Source of the DNA: Actinobacteria bacterium OV320
Lineage (GTDB): Bacteria; Actinomycetota; Actinomycetes; Streptomycetales; Streptomycetaceae
Direction: 5' to 3'
DNA: 64,000 nt
NCBI GenBank assembly: GCA_001298545.1
Contig: LJCX01000028.1
Coordinates: forward strand, 124,001-188,000
The number at the start of each line of letters is the position of its first letter. Position 1 is the stretch's first letter. The notes beneath the pieces were generated by a model, which did no database searches, was not told the DNA's origin, and was given only the letters and a program-made list of their open reading frames with translations. Positions 1 through 8,006 of the stretch are shown here, one piece after another. A program made the position numbers and the translations under genes.

Positions 1-1858
1 CCGGCTCCTCGCTGTAGTCCATGATCCCGGGGTGCTCGCGGAACTGCCGCCGCACCTCGAACACCACGGAACCCGCCGACCGCGACACCGCGTTGATCGC
101 CAGCCCCGAGAAGAGGAAGACGACCGCCGCGCCCGCGATGAGGCCGACGAGGTTGTTGGGCTGCGAGATGTCCATCATCAGACTCATCGGAGCGCCCGCG
201 CCGGAGAGCTTCTCCCCGACGTCCTGCGCACCCGTCGTGATGGCGTCCCGGTACGACCCGAAGAGCGCCGACGCCGCCAGGACTGCGGTGGCGATGGCGA
301 TGCCCTTGGTGATGGCCTTGGTGGTGTTGCCGACGGCGTCGAGGTTGGTGAGCACCTGCGCGCCCGCACCCTGGACGTCACCCGACATCTCGGCGATGCC
401 CTGCGCGTTGTCGGAGACCGGCCCGAAGGTGTCCATGGCGACGATCACGCCGACCGTGGTGAGCAGACCGGTGCCGGCCAGTGCCACCGCGAACAGCGCC
501 AGCATGATCGACGTGCCGCCGAGCAGGAACGCCCCGTACACCCCCAGGCCGATCAACAAGGCGGTGTAGACGGCCGATTCGAGGCCGACGGAGATACCGG
601 CGAGGACGACGGTGGCGGGGCCCGTCAGCGACGACTTGCCGATGTCGCGCACGGGTCGGCGGGTGGTCTCGGTGAAGTAGCCCGTCAACTGCTGGATGAC
701 CGCCGCCAGGAGGATGCCGATCGCCACCGCGACGAGCGCGAGGACGCGTGGATCGCCGTTCTTGCCTTGGATCGCCGCGTCGGTGACGCCGTCGAGGTCG
801 GCGTACTTGCCGGGGAGATAGAGGAAGACGGCCACCGCGACCAGCACGAGCGAGATCGCCGCGGAGATGAAGAAGCCCCGGTTGATCGCGGTCATGCCAC
901 TGCGGTCGGTGCGACGCGGGGCTACCGCGAAGATGCCGACCATGGCCGTGAGCACGCCGATGGCGGGAACGAGCAGCGGGAAGGCGAGCCCGGCGTCGCC
1001 GAAGGCCGCCTTGCCGAGGATCAGCGCGGCCACCAGGGTCACGGCGTACGACTCGAACAGGTCGGCCGCCATGCCCGCGCAGTCGCCGACGTTGTCGCCC
1101 ACGTTGTCGGCGATGGTCGCGGCATTGCGCGGGTCGTCCTCCGGGATGCCCTGCTCGACCTTGCCGACCAGGTCGGCGCCGACGTCGGCGGCCTTGGTGA
1201 AGATGCCGCCGCCCACCCTCATGAACATGGCGATGAGGGCCGCGCCGAGTCCGAATCCCTCCAGCACCTTCGGCGCGTCGGCGGCGTACACCAGCACCAC
1301 GCAGGCGGCGCCGAGCAGACCGAGCCCCACCGTGAACATGCCCACGACGCCGCCCGTGCGGAATGCGATCTTCATTGCCTTGTGCGAGACGGCGGTGAGA
1401 TCCTTTTCCGGTTCGCCTTCCGCCGGAGTCGCTTCCCGGGCCGCCGCGGCGACACGGACATTACTGCGCACGGCGAGCCACATGCCGATATAGCCGGTGA
1501 CCGCGGAGAACCCCGCGCCGATCAAGAAGAACAGCGATCGTCCGGCGCGCTGATTCCAGTCGTCCGCGGGCAGCAGCAAGAGCAGGAAGAACACCACGAC
1601 GGCGAAAACACCGAGCGTGCGCAGCTGCCGGGACAGATACGCGTTGGCGCCTTCCTGGACCGCTGCCGCGATCTTCTTCATGCTGTCGGTGCCCTCGCCT
1701 GCCGCGAGCACCTGGCGCACCAGTACGCCCGCGACCACGAGTGCGGCCAGGGCGACGACCGCGATGACCACCACGAGCAGGCGATTGCCGTCGGTCAGCA
1801 CTGCGGCTGCGAAGGTTGTGGAGTGGTCCAACCGATGAGGGGTAGAAAGCCCCGCCAT
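1..1858 (-). CDS. hppA: Membrane-bound proton-pumping inorganic pyrophosphatase (partial, 3' end outside window)
   Basis: Hydrolyses pyrophosphate and exports protons across the cytoplasmic membrane. About 619 N-terminal residues are visible; the usual actinobacterial length is near 800, so the C-terminus lies beyond base 1. Many hydrophobic helices are present, with the family signatures DDPRNAATIADNVGDNVGD and GNTTKAITKG. The Lys in GNTTKA is the residue expected in K+-independent enzymes (family knowledge). The start at 1858 is backed by AAGGAGGA just upstream. The upstream region carries repeated AAGATTCA motifs. The gene follows the bldG pair but is separated from it by a strong terminator, so it is probably its own transcription unit. 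Confidence 0.96.
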   Translation of the reverse strand, partial: MAGLSTPHRLDHSTTFAAAVLTDGNRLLVVVIAVVALAALVVAGVLVRQVLAAGEGTDSMKKIAAAVQEGANAYLSRQLRTLGVFAVVVFFLLLLLPADDWNQRAGRSLFFLIGAGFSAVTGYIGMWLAVRSNVRVAAAAREATPAEGEPEKDLTAVSHKAMKIAFRTGGVVGMFTVGLGLLGAACVVLVYAADAPKVLEGFGLGAALIAMFMRVGGGIFTKAADVGADLVGKVEQGIPEDDPRNAATIADNVGDNVGDCAGMAADLFESYAVTLVAALILGKAAFGDAGLAFPLLVPAIGVLTAMVGIFAVAPRRTDRSGMTAINRGFFISAAISLVLVAVAVFLYLPGKYADLDGVTDAAIQGKNGDPRVLALVAVAIGILLAAVIQQLTGYFTETTRRPVRDIGKSSLTGPATVVLAGISVGLESAVYTALLIGLGVYGAFLLGGTSIMLALFAVALAGTGLLTTVGVIVAMDTFGPVSDNAQGIAEMSGDVQGAGAQVLTNLDAVGNTTKAITKGIAIATAVLAASALFGSYRDAITTGAQDVGEKLSGAGAPMSLMMDISQPNNLVGLIAGAAVVFLFSGLAINAVSRSAGSVVFEVRRQFREHPGIMDYSEEP

Positions 1859-2009
1859 TCGTCCTCCTTGACGCTTGGGCTGAGCTCAAGATGTGGACGG
1901 ATTGTAGGTACCGGAACCTGATCAAAACAGTGTGCGGCAAGCGGAATTCGCCTTCGCACGCAAAACCCGCACGATCTCGCTCGGTAATGGCTTCAAGGCA
2001 TTCAGGTTC

Positions 2010-2091
2010 GTGAATTGATTCACGATATTCGTGGCAAGATTCACTACACCAAGATTCACCAAGATTCACTGCGCCGAGATTCCAAGATTCA
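2010..2091. repeat. Repeated AAGATTCA motifs plus GTGAAT/ATTCAC palindrome upstream of hppA
   Basis: The octamer AAGATTCA occurs at 2036, 2051, 2061 and 2084, and a 14-bp inverted repeat GTGAATTGATTCAC lies at 2010-2023. All are 150-235 bp upstream of the hppA start. The clustering of one AT-rich word in such GC-rich DNA suggests a multi-site operator or a repeat-derived leader. No known regulator motif was recognised. Confidence 0.5.
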
Positions 2092-2135
2092 TTTCACGGA
2101 ACCACTGTAAGCGCGGTCGCCGAGGTCCGCACATG

Positions 2136-2166
2136 CCGAAGGGCCCTACGAGGTAGGGCCCTTCGG
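2136..2166 (-). terminator. Strong hairpin terminator downstream of the bldG pair
   Basis: A perfect 14-bp stem (2136-2149 with 2153-2166) encloses the 3-nt loop GAG. It lies 22 bp after the stop of the anti-sigma gene and separates that operon from hppA. There is no long T tract, as is common in Streptomyces. Confidence 0.8.
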
Positions 2167-2188
2167 GTGAGTGAATCGCGAGATTCGG

Positions 2189-2623
2189 TCAGGACAGCGT
2201 CGCAGTCGCCGGCGTGGTCGGCCAGGTCATGCGGATCAGCCCGCCGTGCTCGCCCGCGGAGACCTCGACGTCGTCGACGAGGCCGCTGATGACCGCCAGG
2301 CCCATCTCGTCCTCCTCGGCCTCCACGTCGACGCCTGCGCCCGAGCCGGGCGCCCGGTCACCGGGCACCGAGCGCGGCGCTTCGTCGCCGACCTCGATGG
2401 AGAACTGCTTCTCCTCCTCGATCAGCGACACCTTCACCGGCGCGGTGATGCCACCGGTCTGATGCAGTCCGACGGCACGGGTGCAGGCCTCGCCGACGGC
2501 GAGCCTGACCTCGTCGAGGACGGCCTCGTCCACTCCGGCCCTGCGCGCCACCGCTGCCGCCACCAGTCGGGCGGTCCTGACGTGCTCGGGCAGCGCGCTG
2601 AAGCGGAGTTCAACGGTGGCCAT
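2189..2623 (-). CDS. ATP-binding anti-sigma factor-like protein, BldG partner
   Basis: A 144-residue HATPase_c (GHKL) protein of the SpoIIAB/RsbW type, expected to bind the STAS antagonist BldG encoded just upstream. In S. coelicolor the equivalent gene (SCO3548, which I recall as apgA) is partly co-transcribed with bldG. The N-box region reads VRLAVGEACTRAV, so the Asn that normally chelates Mg-ATP is Arg. The glycine-rich G1 region MGLAVISGLVDDV is also weak. ATP binding or kinase activity may therefore be impaired. The start ATG at 2623 follows a GAGGGGG-type ribosome site. Confidence 0.9.
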   Translation of the reverse strand: MATVELRFSALPEHVRTARLVAAAVARRAGVDEAVLDEVRLAVGEACTRAVGLHQTGGITAPVKVSLIEEEKQFSIEVGDEAPRSVPGDRAPGSGAGVDVEAEEDEMGLAVISGLVDDVEVSAGEHGGLIRMTWPTTPATATLS

Positions 2624-2655
2624 GCGTCCCCCTCGGAACTACGGGCGTGCTGTCG

Positions 2656-2684
2656 GGGGGCCGGGCCACCAAGCCCGGACCCCC
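2656..2684 (-). terminator. Hairpin between bldG and its downstream partner (leaky terminator)
   Basis: On the minus strand a GC-rich stem (GGGGG-CCGGGC against GCCCGG-CCCCC, about 11 bp with one mismatch, loop 6 nt) lies in the 110-bp gap. A partial terminator here would give abundant monocistronic bldG RNA and less of the two-gene transcript, as reported for S. coelicolor. Confidence 0.65.
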
Positions 2685-2733
2685 TCTTTGTTCGACCAGC
2701 CGTGCCGGGCCGCGCGGGCCCGGGACGACGTGG

Positions 2734-3075
2734 TCAGTCGGTGGCAGCGACCGCTTCGTCGACCGAGGTGTGGATCGGGAACACCTTGGTCAGACCGGTA
2801 ATGCGGAAGATCTTCAAAATACGCTCCTGGTTGCAGACCAGACGGAGCGAGCCCTCATGGGCACGCACCCGCTTCAGTCCGCCGACCAGCACGCCGAGCC
2901 CGGTGGAGTCGAGGAAGTCCACGCCCTCCATGTCGACGACGAGGTGGAAATTCCCGTCGTTCACCAGCTCGACCAGCTGCTCGCGCAACTTGGGCGCGGT
3001 ATATACGTCGATTTCGCCACCGACCTCGACGACCGTACGATCGCCGACGGTACGGGTCGACAGAGACAGGTCCAC
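2734..3075 (-). CDS. bldG: STAS-domain anti-sigma factor antagonist BldG
   Basis: A 113-residue SpoIIAA-like STAS protein needed for aerial development and antibiotic production in Streptomyces. The phosphorylatable serine is S57 in the motif FLDSTGLGVLV. The sequence is nearly identical to my recollection of S. coelicolor BldG, including the ends MDLSLSTRTV and EAVAATD. It acts by sequestering anti-sigma kinases when unphosphorylated. The gene is divergent from the helicase gene with about 80 bp between them, and the hairpin at 2656-2684 separates it from its partner gene. Confidence 0.97.
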   Translation of the reverse strand: MDLSLSTRTVGDRTVVEVGGEIDVYTAPKLREQLVELVNDGNFHLVVDMEGVDFLDSTGLGVLVGGLKRVRAHEGSLRLVCNQERILKIFRITGLTKVFPIHTSVDEAVAATD

Positions 3076-3156
3076 GGATCCTCCAGCACCTTGCTATCGA
3101 GCGGTCGCCCCTCGGAACACCTGGGCAGGAGTCCCCGGGACGGTACGCCAGCCGCC

Positions 3157-5799
3157 ATGGCATTCAATCACTTACCGGCAGGCGTGCACGACGCCTTGGC
3201 CCCATTGTCCGTCACGCCAGTGACACACTCGGTGCCGATGGCCAAGAATCACCGATCCGATCGACCCTCGCCCGAGGCCGTGCCCCGCCTGTCCCCGGCC
3301 GCGGTCCTGGACCGGCTCGCCCCGGGACCGAACCGGGCGTCGCGCATCACTCATACGGAGCACTTGCCCCCGCGCAAGGGCCGCCATGCCGTCTGGCCGG
3401 ACCGGATTCGCCCCGAGGTCATCGCGGCCGTGCAGGCCTGCGGCATCGAACACCCCTGGGCCCACCAGGCCCGGGTGGCCGAGCACGCCCTGGACGGCGA
3501 GTCCGTGGTCGTCGCCACGGGCACCGCGTCCGGCAAGTCCCTGGCGTACCTCGTACCGGTCCTCTCGGCTCTCCTGGACGGCTCCGAGGCCCCGAACGGC
3601 CGTGGGGCCACCACCCTCTACCTGGCCCCCACCAAGGCCCTGGCGGCGGACCAGTGCCGATCCGTGAAGGAACTTTCACAACCGCTGGGCAACGCCGTCC
3701 GGCCGGCCGTGTACGACGGCGACACCCCGTTCGAGGAACGGGAGTGGATCCGCCAGTACGCCAACTACGTCCTCACCAACCCGGACATGCTGCACCGCGG
3801 GATCCTCCCGTCCCACCCCCGCTGGTCCTCCTTCCTGAAGTCCCTGAAGTACGTCGTCATCGACGAGTGCCACACCTACCGCGGCGTGTTCGGCTCCCAC
3901 GTCGCCCACGTGCTGCGCCGGCTGCGCCGTCTGTGTGCCCGCTACGGCGCCTCCCCGGTCTTCCTGCTGGCCTCCGCGACGGCCGCAGAACCCGCGGTGG
4001 CCGCCGGGCGCCTCACCGGCCTCCCGGTCGTCGAGGTCGCCGACGACGCCTCACCCCGCGGTGAACTGGTGTTCGCCCTCTGGGAGCCGCCGCTCACCGA
4101 GATGGTGGGCGAGAAGGGCGCACCCGTCCGGCGTACCGCCACCGCCGAGACCGCCGACCTGCTGACCGACCTCGCCGTCCAGGGCGTGCGCACCGTCGCC
4201 TTCGTCCGCTCCCGGCGTGGCGCCGAGCTGATCGCGGTGATCGCCCAGGAACGACTCGCCGAGGTCGACCGCTCACTCGCCCGGCGTGTCGCGGCCTACC
4301 GCGGCGGTTACCTCCCCGAGGAACGACGCGCCCTGGAGCAGGCCCTGCACTCGGGCGAGCTCCTCGGTCTCGCCGCGACCACCGCCCTGGAGCTCGGCAT
4401 CGACGTCTCCGGACTCGACGCCGTCCTGATCGCCGGCTACCCGGGCACGCGCGCCTCCCTGTGGCAGCAGGCCGGCCGCGCGGGCCGGTCCGGGCAGGGC
4501 GCGCTGGCAGTGCTCGTCGCCCGGGACGACCCGCTGGACACCTTCCTGGTCCATCACCCGGAAGCACTGTTCGACCGCCCGGTCGAGTCGACCGTCCTCG
4601 ACCCCGACAACCCCTACGTCCTGGCCCCACACCTGTGCGCGGCGGCCGCGGAACTCCCGCTGACCGACGAGGATCTACCCCTGTTCGGACCCGAGGCCGC
4701 GGGCCTGCTGCCGCAGCTGGAGGCCGCCAAGCTGCTGCGCCGCCGGACCAAGGCCTGGCACTGGACCCGCCGGGAACGCGCCGCCGACCTCACGGACATC
4801 CGCGGCGAGGGCGGCCGGCCCGTCCAGGTCGTGGAGGCCGGCACCGGCCGGCTGCTCGGCACGGTCGACGCGGGCTCCTCCCACACCGCCGTCCACGAGG
4901 GCGCCGTCCACCTCCACCAGGGCCGCACCTATCTCGTGCGGTCCCTGGATCTGGAGGACTCCGTCGCTCTGGTCGAGGAGGCCAGCCCCCCGTATTCGAC
5001 GGTGGCCCGCGACACGACGTCGATCTCCGTCCTGGAGACGGACGTCGAGATCCCCTGGGGCCGGGGCCGGTTGTGCTACGGCTCCGTCGAAGTCACCAAC
5101 CAGGTCGTCTCCTTCCTGCGTCGACGTGTCATCACCGGTGAAGTCATGGGCGAGTCGAAGCTCGACCTCCCTCCTCGTACGCTGCGCACGCGTGCCGTCT
5201 GGTGGACGGTGACCGAGGACCAACTGGACGCGGCCCGGATCAACCCCGAGATCCTCGGCGGGGCCCTGCACGCCGCCGAACACGCCTCGATCGGCATGCT
5301 GCCCCTCTTCGCGACCTGCGACCGCTGGGACATCGGCGGCGTCTCGGTCCCCCTCCACCCCGACACCCTGTTGCCGACGGTCTTCGTCTACGACGGCCAT
5401 CCCGGCGGCGCGGGCTTCGCGGAGCGGGCCTTCCACACGGCCCGCGCCTGGCTGACCGCCACCCGCCAGGCCATCGCCTCCTGCGAGTGCGACGCCGGCT
5501 GCCCGTCCTGCATCCAGTCCCCCAAGTGCGGCAACGGCAACGACCCACTCCACAAGCGGGGCGCTGTACGGCTCCTCACGGAACTGCTGCGGGAGGCTCC
5601 CGAGGAGAAGGCTCAGGAGGGGGAGCCTCCGACAGCGCCGGAGAAGGTGCCGGGGGCGGGTCCGGAGAAGGGACCGGGGGCAGGTCCGGAGAAGGGACCG
5701 GGGGCAGGTCCGGAGAAGCTGCCGGGGGCGGCAACGGGTGAGGCTGCGGGGGCAGGTGCGGGGGCGACACCGCGTCCGCCGGCCCCGCCCGCGCCCTGA
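3157..5799 (+). CDS. DEAD/DEAH-box helicase with DUF1998 C-terminal domain (MrfA/YprA-like)
   Basis: About 880 residues. The SF2 core carries Walker A (ATGTASGKS), the Walker B box DECH and motif III LASATA. The QQAGRAGRSGQG block is motif VI. The C-terminal DUF1998 region has the cysteine cluster CECDAGCPSC...KCGNGN, as in MrfA-type repair helicases that bind metal. The tail after it is a PEKGPGAG repeat from a 24-bp DNA repeat. ATG 3157 puts a rare TTA (bldA) codon at position 6; a later start at ATG 3238 (MAKNHRSDRP) would avoid it. The equivalent gene in M. tuberculosis, Rv3649, also sits beside a tad-like cluster. Confidence 0.93.
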   Translation: MAFNHLPAGVHDALAPLSVTPVTHSVPMAKNHRSDRPSPEAVPRLSPAAVLDRLAPGPNRASRITHTEHLPPRKGRHAVWPDRIRPEVIAAVQACGIEHPWAHQARVAEHALDGESVVVATGTASGKSLAYLVPVLSALLDGSEAPNGRGATTLYLAPTKALAADQCRSVKELSQPLGNAVRPAVYDGDTPFEEREWIRQYANYVLTNPDMLHRGILPSHPRWSSFLKSLKYVVIDECHTYRGVFGSHVAHVLRRLRRLCARYGASPVFLLASATAAEPAVAAGRLTGLPVVEVADDASPRGELVFALWEPPLTEMVGEKGAPVRRTATAETADLLTDLAVQGVRTVAFVRSRRGAELIAVIAQERLAEVDRSLARRVAAYRGGYLPEERRALEQALHSGELLGLAATTALELGIDVSGLDAVLIAGYPGTRASLWQQAGRAGRSGQGALAVLVARDDPLDTFLVHHPEALFDRPVESTVLDPDNPYVLAPHLCAAAAELPLTDEDLPLFGPEAAGLLPQLEAAKLLRRRTKAWHWTRRERAADLTDIRGEGGRPVQVVEAGTGRLLGTVDAGSSHTAVHEGAVHLHQGRTYLVRSLDLEDSVALVEEASPPYSTVARDTTSISVLETDVEIPWGRGRLCYGSVEVTNQVVSFLRRRVITGEVMGESKLDLPPRTLRTRAVWWTVTEDQLDAARINPEILGGALHAAEHASIGMLPLFATCDRWDIGGVSVPLHPDTLLPTVFVYDGHPGGAGFAERAFHTARAWLTATRQAIASCECDAGCPSCIQSPKCGNGNDPLHKRGAVRLLTELLREAPEEKAQEGEPPTAPEKVPGAGPEKGPGAGPEKGPGAGPEKLPGAATGEAAGAGAGATPRPPAPPAP

Positions 5800-6175
5800 C
5801 CTCGGCCGCGAACAGCCCCCGTCCCGACGCCGCCGTCACGTCCGAGATCCCGCCGACGACCACGCACCGCACCAGTCGCGCCCCCTGCGCCCGGGCCACC
5901 CGGTCCGCCCGGTCGCAGGCCCGCGCGACGCCGTCCGCTCCATGGTCGGCGGCCGCCAGCGCCGCGAGGTCCGCGCCGCCTGCGGCACGGTGCCGGGCCG
6001 CCACGGCCTGTCCGAGGGCGAGCACGATCCCGAACACCACGCACAGCACGGCGATCGCACCCACACTCCAGACGGTGGCGGAACCCCGGTCCGCGTCCCC
6101 GTGACGCCCTCCGAGGACCCGCCCGCCGAAAACCCGGGCCCACACGGCCCCGCCGCCACGCCCCGTGCCCCTCAC
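5576..6175 (-). CDS. TadE/TadG-like exported protein (Rv3654c type) with Pro-Ser repeat tail
   Basis: A 199-residue protein with an N-terminal segment RGSATVWSVGAIAVLCVVFG, a TadE-like hydrophobic helix preceded by the GS processing-type region. It is followed by an Ala-rich domain typical of the Rv3654c family (QAVAARHRAAGGADLAALAAA). The C-terminal third is a PDLPPVPS repeat. It is the last gene of the tad cluster, with its ATG overlapping the TadE stop. Its final 224 bp overlap the helicase gene tail-to-tail, so the same 24-bp repeat codes for repeats in both proteins. Confidence 0.82.
   Translation of the reverse strand: MRGTGRGGGAVWARVFGGRVLGGRHGDADRGSATVWSVGAIAVLCVVFGIVLALGQAVAARHRAAGGADLAALAAADHGADGVARACDRADRVARAQGARLVRCVVVGGISDVTAASGRGLFAAEVRARAGPADAVSPPHLPPQPHPLPPPAASPDLPPVPSPDLPPVPSPDPPPAPSPALSEAPPPEPSPREPPAAVP
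5636..5740. repeat. 24-bp tandem repeat coding on both strands
   Basis: About four imperfect 24-bp copies encode P-E-K-x-P-G-A-G in the helicase tail on the plus strand. On the minus strand they encode P-D-L-P-P-V-P-S in the TadG-like protein. Repeat length is a multiple of three, so copy-number change keeps both frames. Confidence 0.85.
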
Positions 6176-6786
6176 GGCACGTCTCCCAGCGGCTGCTGGG
6201 CGTCTGCCGCCGCACCCCGGGGGTCACCTGGCGCGCGGCCGGGTTCCGGCGCACCTCGCGGGGCACCTGAGGCGCGGGCACCACCCGGCGCGCCCTGGGC
6301 CTCCTCAGCCGCCCCTACGCCCTTCTCGGCCGTCCCCACGCCCTTCTCGGCCGCTCCTACGGCTTCGCCCCCCGTCGCCACTGCCGACTCCACCGTCCCC
6401 ACCGTCTCCTCCGCCGCCGCCACGGCCTCCTCCCGCACCTCGAAGGGCAGGCCGCGCAACGCCGGCGGCTTGGCCACGACCACGACGCGGACCTGGTCAC
6501 CCTCCCGGCTGATCGTCACCTCCGCCCCGCGCGGCGCCGTCGCGCGGGTCACCTCGAGGACCGCGTCCGCCGGATCCTGCCGGGCCGCCGCGCGGGCGCC
6601 GGTCCTGGCCGCGTCCACGCACTGGATCTGGGCCGCCATGACCAGCAGCCCCCACACCAGCGCCATCGTGAACACCACCAGCACCGGCAGCACCACGGCC
6701 GACTCCGCCGTCACGAACCCCCGGTCCCCGGCACACACCCACCGGGAGGCGCGCCGAGGCTCCCGTCCGCGCTCACGCCCCCGCAC
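6172..6786 (-). CDS. TadE family pseudopilin-like protein
   Basis: A 204-residue TadE-like protein. The segment GFVTAESAVVLPVLVVFTM shows the E-containing pilin-like motif before a hydrophobic helix, then a compact exported domain (TGARAAARQDPADAV, EGDQVRVVVVAKPP). The last 80 residues are an unusual Ala/Glu/Gly tail with the repeat AAEKGVGTAEKGVG, absent from typical TadE proteins of about 120-140 residues. The start overlaps the DUF4244 gene by 14 bp and the stop overlaps the next gene (ATGA), implying translational coupling. An internal GTG at VTAES is an alternative start. Confidence 0.87.
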   Translation of the reverse strand: MRGRERGREPRRASRWVCAGDRGFVTAESAVVLPVLVVFTMALVWGLLVMAAQIQCVDAARTGARAAARQDPADAVLEVTRATAPRGAEVTISREGDQVRVVVVAKPPALRGLPFEVREEAVAAAEETVGTVESAVATGGEAVGAAEKGVGTAEKGVGAAEEAQGAPGGARASGAPRGAPEPGRAPGDPRGAAADAQQPLGDVP

Positions 6787-6988
6787 TGAGCGCCCGCTTC
6801 ACGATGGCCTGCAGCTGAGCCGCGACCACCTCGCTCGTCACCACCTGGTAGAGGAGCACCGCGAATCCCACGGCCGCCACGATCCCCATCGCGTACTCGG
6901 ACGTCACCATCCCCGCGTCACCGCGCGCCGCACGCACCCGCACCCTGCACACCAGGGCGCTCAGCCGCGCCCACACCGCCTTGTACAT
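6773..6988 (-). CDS. DUF4244 small Flp-pilin-like protein
   Basis: A 71-residue protein with a basic N-terminus, then DAGMVTSEYAMGIVAAVGFAVLLYQVV. The G/M-x-x-x-E-Y motif before a hydrophobic helix is the hallmark of Flp/type IVb pilins cleaved by a prepilin peptidase. It corresponds in place to Rv3656c, the pilin-like subunit of the mycobacterial tad locus. It is the probable structural subunit of the apparatus encoded by the upstream tadA/B/C genes. No prepilin peptidase gene is seen within the cluster. Confidence 0.88.
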   Translation of the reverse strand: MYKAVWARLSALVCRVRVRAARGDAGMVTSEYAMGIVAAVGFAVLLYQVVTSEVVAAQLQAIVKRALSAGA

Positions 6989-7058
6989 CTCAACCCCCGT
7001 GAGGTTCCGTTGTGTTGATCGCTGTCTCTGGTTCGGCTACTTCGTTTCCGACCATTCG

Positions 7059-7106
7059 CCGCTCGGCCGCTCGGCCGCTCGACCCCTCGACCCCTCGACC
7101 CCTCGA
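7059..7106. repeat. Short tandem repeats upstream of the DUF4244 gene
   Basis: Three to four copies each of GCTCGGCC- and GACCCCTC-type 8-9-bp units lie between tadC and the pilin-like gene (7059-7106). The 191-bp gap (6989-7179) contains no other recognisable feature. The repeats could form structure in the transcript that lowers or raises pilin expression relative to tadC. Confidence 0.6.
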
Positions 7107-7179
7107 TCACCCGATGGTCGGCGGCCGACCCTTCAGTCACCCGCGCCGTCGCGCTGCCGCGTTCACGTTGTCCACGCCC

Positions 7180-7956
7180 TCATCGGCCACCCCCTCCCAA
7201 CACCCCGCCCGCGAGCCCGATGACGATGGGCAGCACGCCGACCGCGATGAAGGCGGGCAGGAAGCACAGCCCCACCGGCACGGTGACCATGACGGCTGCC
7301 CGCCGGGCCCGAGCCGTCGCGGCGCGCGCCCAGTCGGCTCGGGTGTCGGCGGCGAGCCGGGCGACCGGTCCGGCCGCGGGCAGTCCCGAGACGTCGGCCC
7401 GCTCCAGCAGACGGGCCAGGGCCGCGGCACCCGGTATCGAGGCCAGCCTCCGCCAGGCGACGGCCGGTTCGCCGCCCAACCGCACCTCGGCGGCGCCGCG
7501 CGCCAGCCCTTCCCCCACGGGCCCGCCGAGGGCCTCACCCACGGCCTGCGCCGCGATCACCGGGCCGGCTCCCGCCGCGATGCACGCGGCCAGCAGATCT
7601 GCCGCGAGCGGGAGTTGACGTGCGGCAAGCTGGACGTCGACCTCGCTCACCACACCCGTCGCCTGTTGCCGACGCCAACGCCCCAGCACCACCGCGCCGA
7701 TCAGCCCCAGCACGAGACCGGCGACGCCACCGACCACCACCCATCCCGCTCCGAACACCAACGCATCGGGAAGCCACCGCCGTACGGCGTTCCGCAGCCC
7801 GGCTCCTCGGACGGTCACCGCCGTGGCCGAGGCGAACAGTTCGGCCGGGCGCCGCCGTGCCCTGCGTCGGCGTCGCGCGGTCTCCCAGCACCGCGTCAGC
7901 CACCAGAGGGCCACCGCGATCCCCACGATCACCCCCAGCCTGTGGAAAACTTCCAC
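7180..7956 (-). CDS. tadC: Tad/type II secretion system F family protein (TadC-like)
   Basis: About 258 residues with a T2SSF domain and hydrophobic segments near the N-terminus, the middle and the C-terminus (VMVTVPVGLCFLPAFIAVGVLPIVIGLAGG). The conserved cytoplasmic motif AADLLAACIAAGAG...AVGEALGGPVGEGL is typical. It should form the inner-membrane platform with TadB. GTG 7956 is chosen because GGAGGAGG lies 7 nt upstream; GTG 7962 is too close to it. The gene lies 50 bp after tadB. Confidence 0.88.
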   Translation of the reverse strand: MEVFHRLGVIVGIAVALWWLTRCWETARRRRRARRRPAELFASATAVTVRGAGLRNAVRRWLPDALVFGAGWVVVGGVAGLVLGLIGAVVLGRWRRQQATGVVSEVDVQLAARQLPLAADLLAACIAAGAGPVIAAQAVGEALGGPVGEGLARGAAEVRLGGEPAVAWRRLASIPGAAALARLLERADVSGLPAAGPVARLAADTRADWARAATARARRAAVMVTVPVGLCFLPAFIAVGVLPIVIGLAGGVLGGGGR

Positions 7957-8006
7957 GCTCACGCCTCCTCCGTCCACGTCACCCACCTCCCTCCCTCTCG
8001 CCAGGC

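Noticed and set aside
32..1921. Long open frame antisense to hppA
   Set aside because: It is an artefact of GC-rich codon use in hppA; the product has no recognisable domain and is rich in D, R, H and G.
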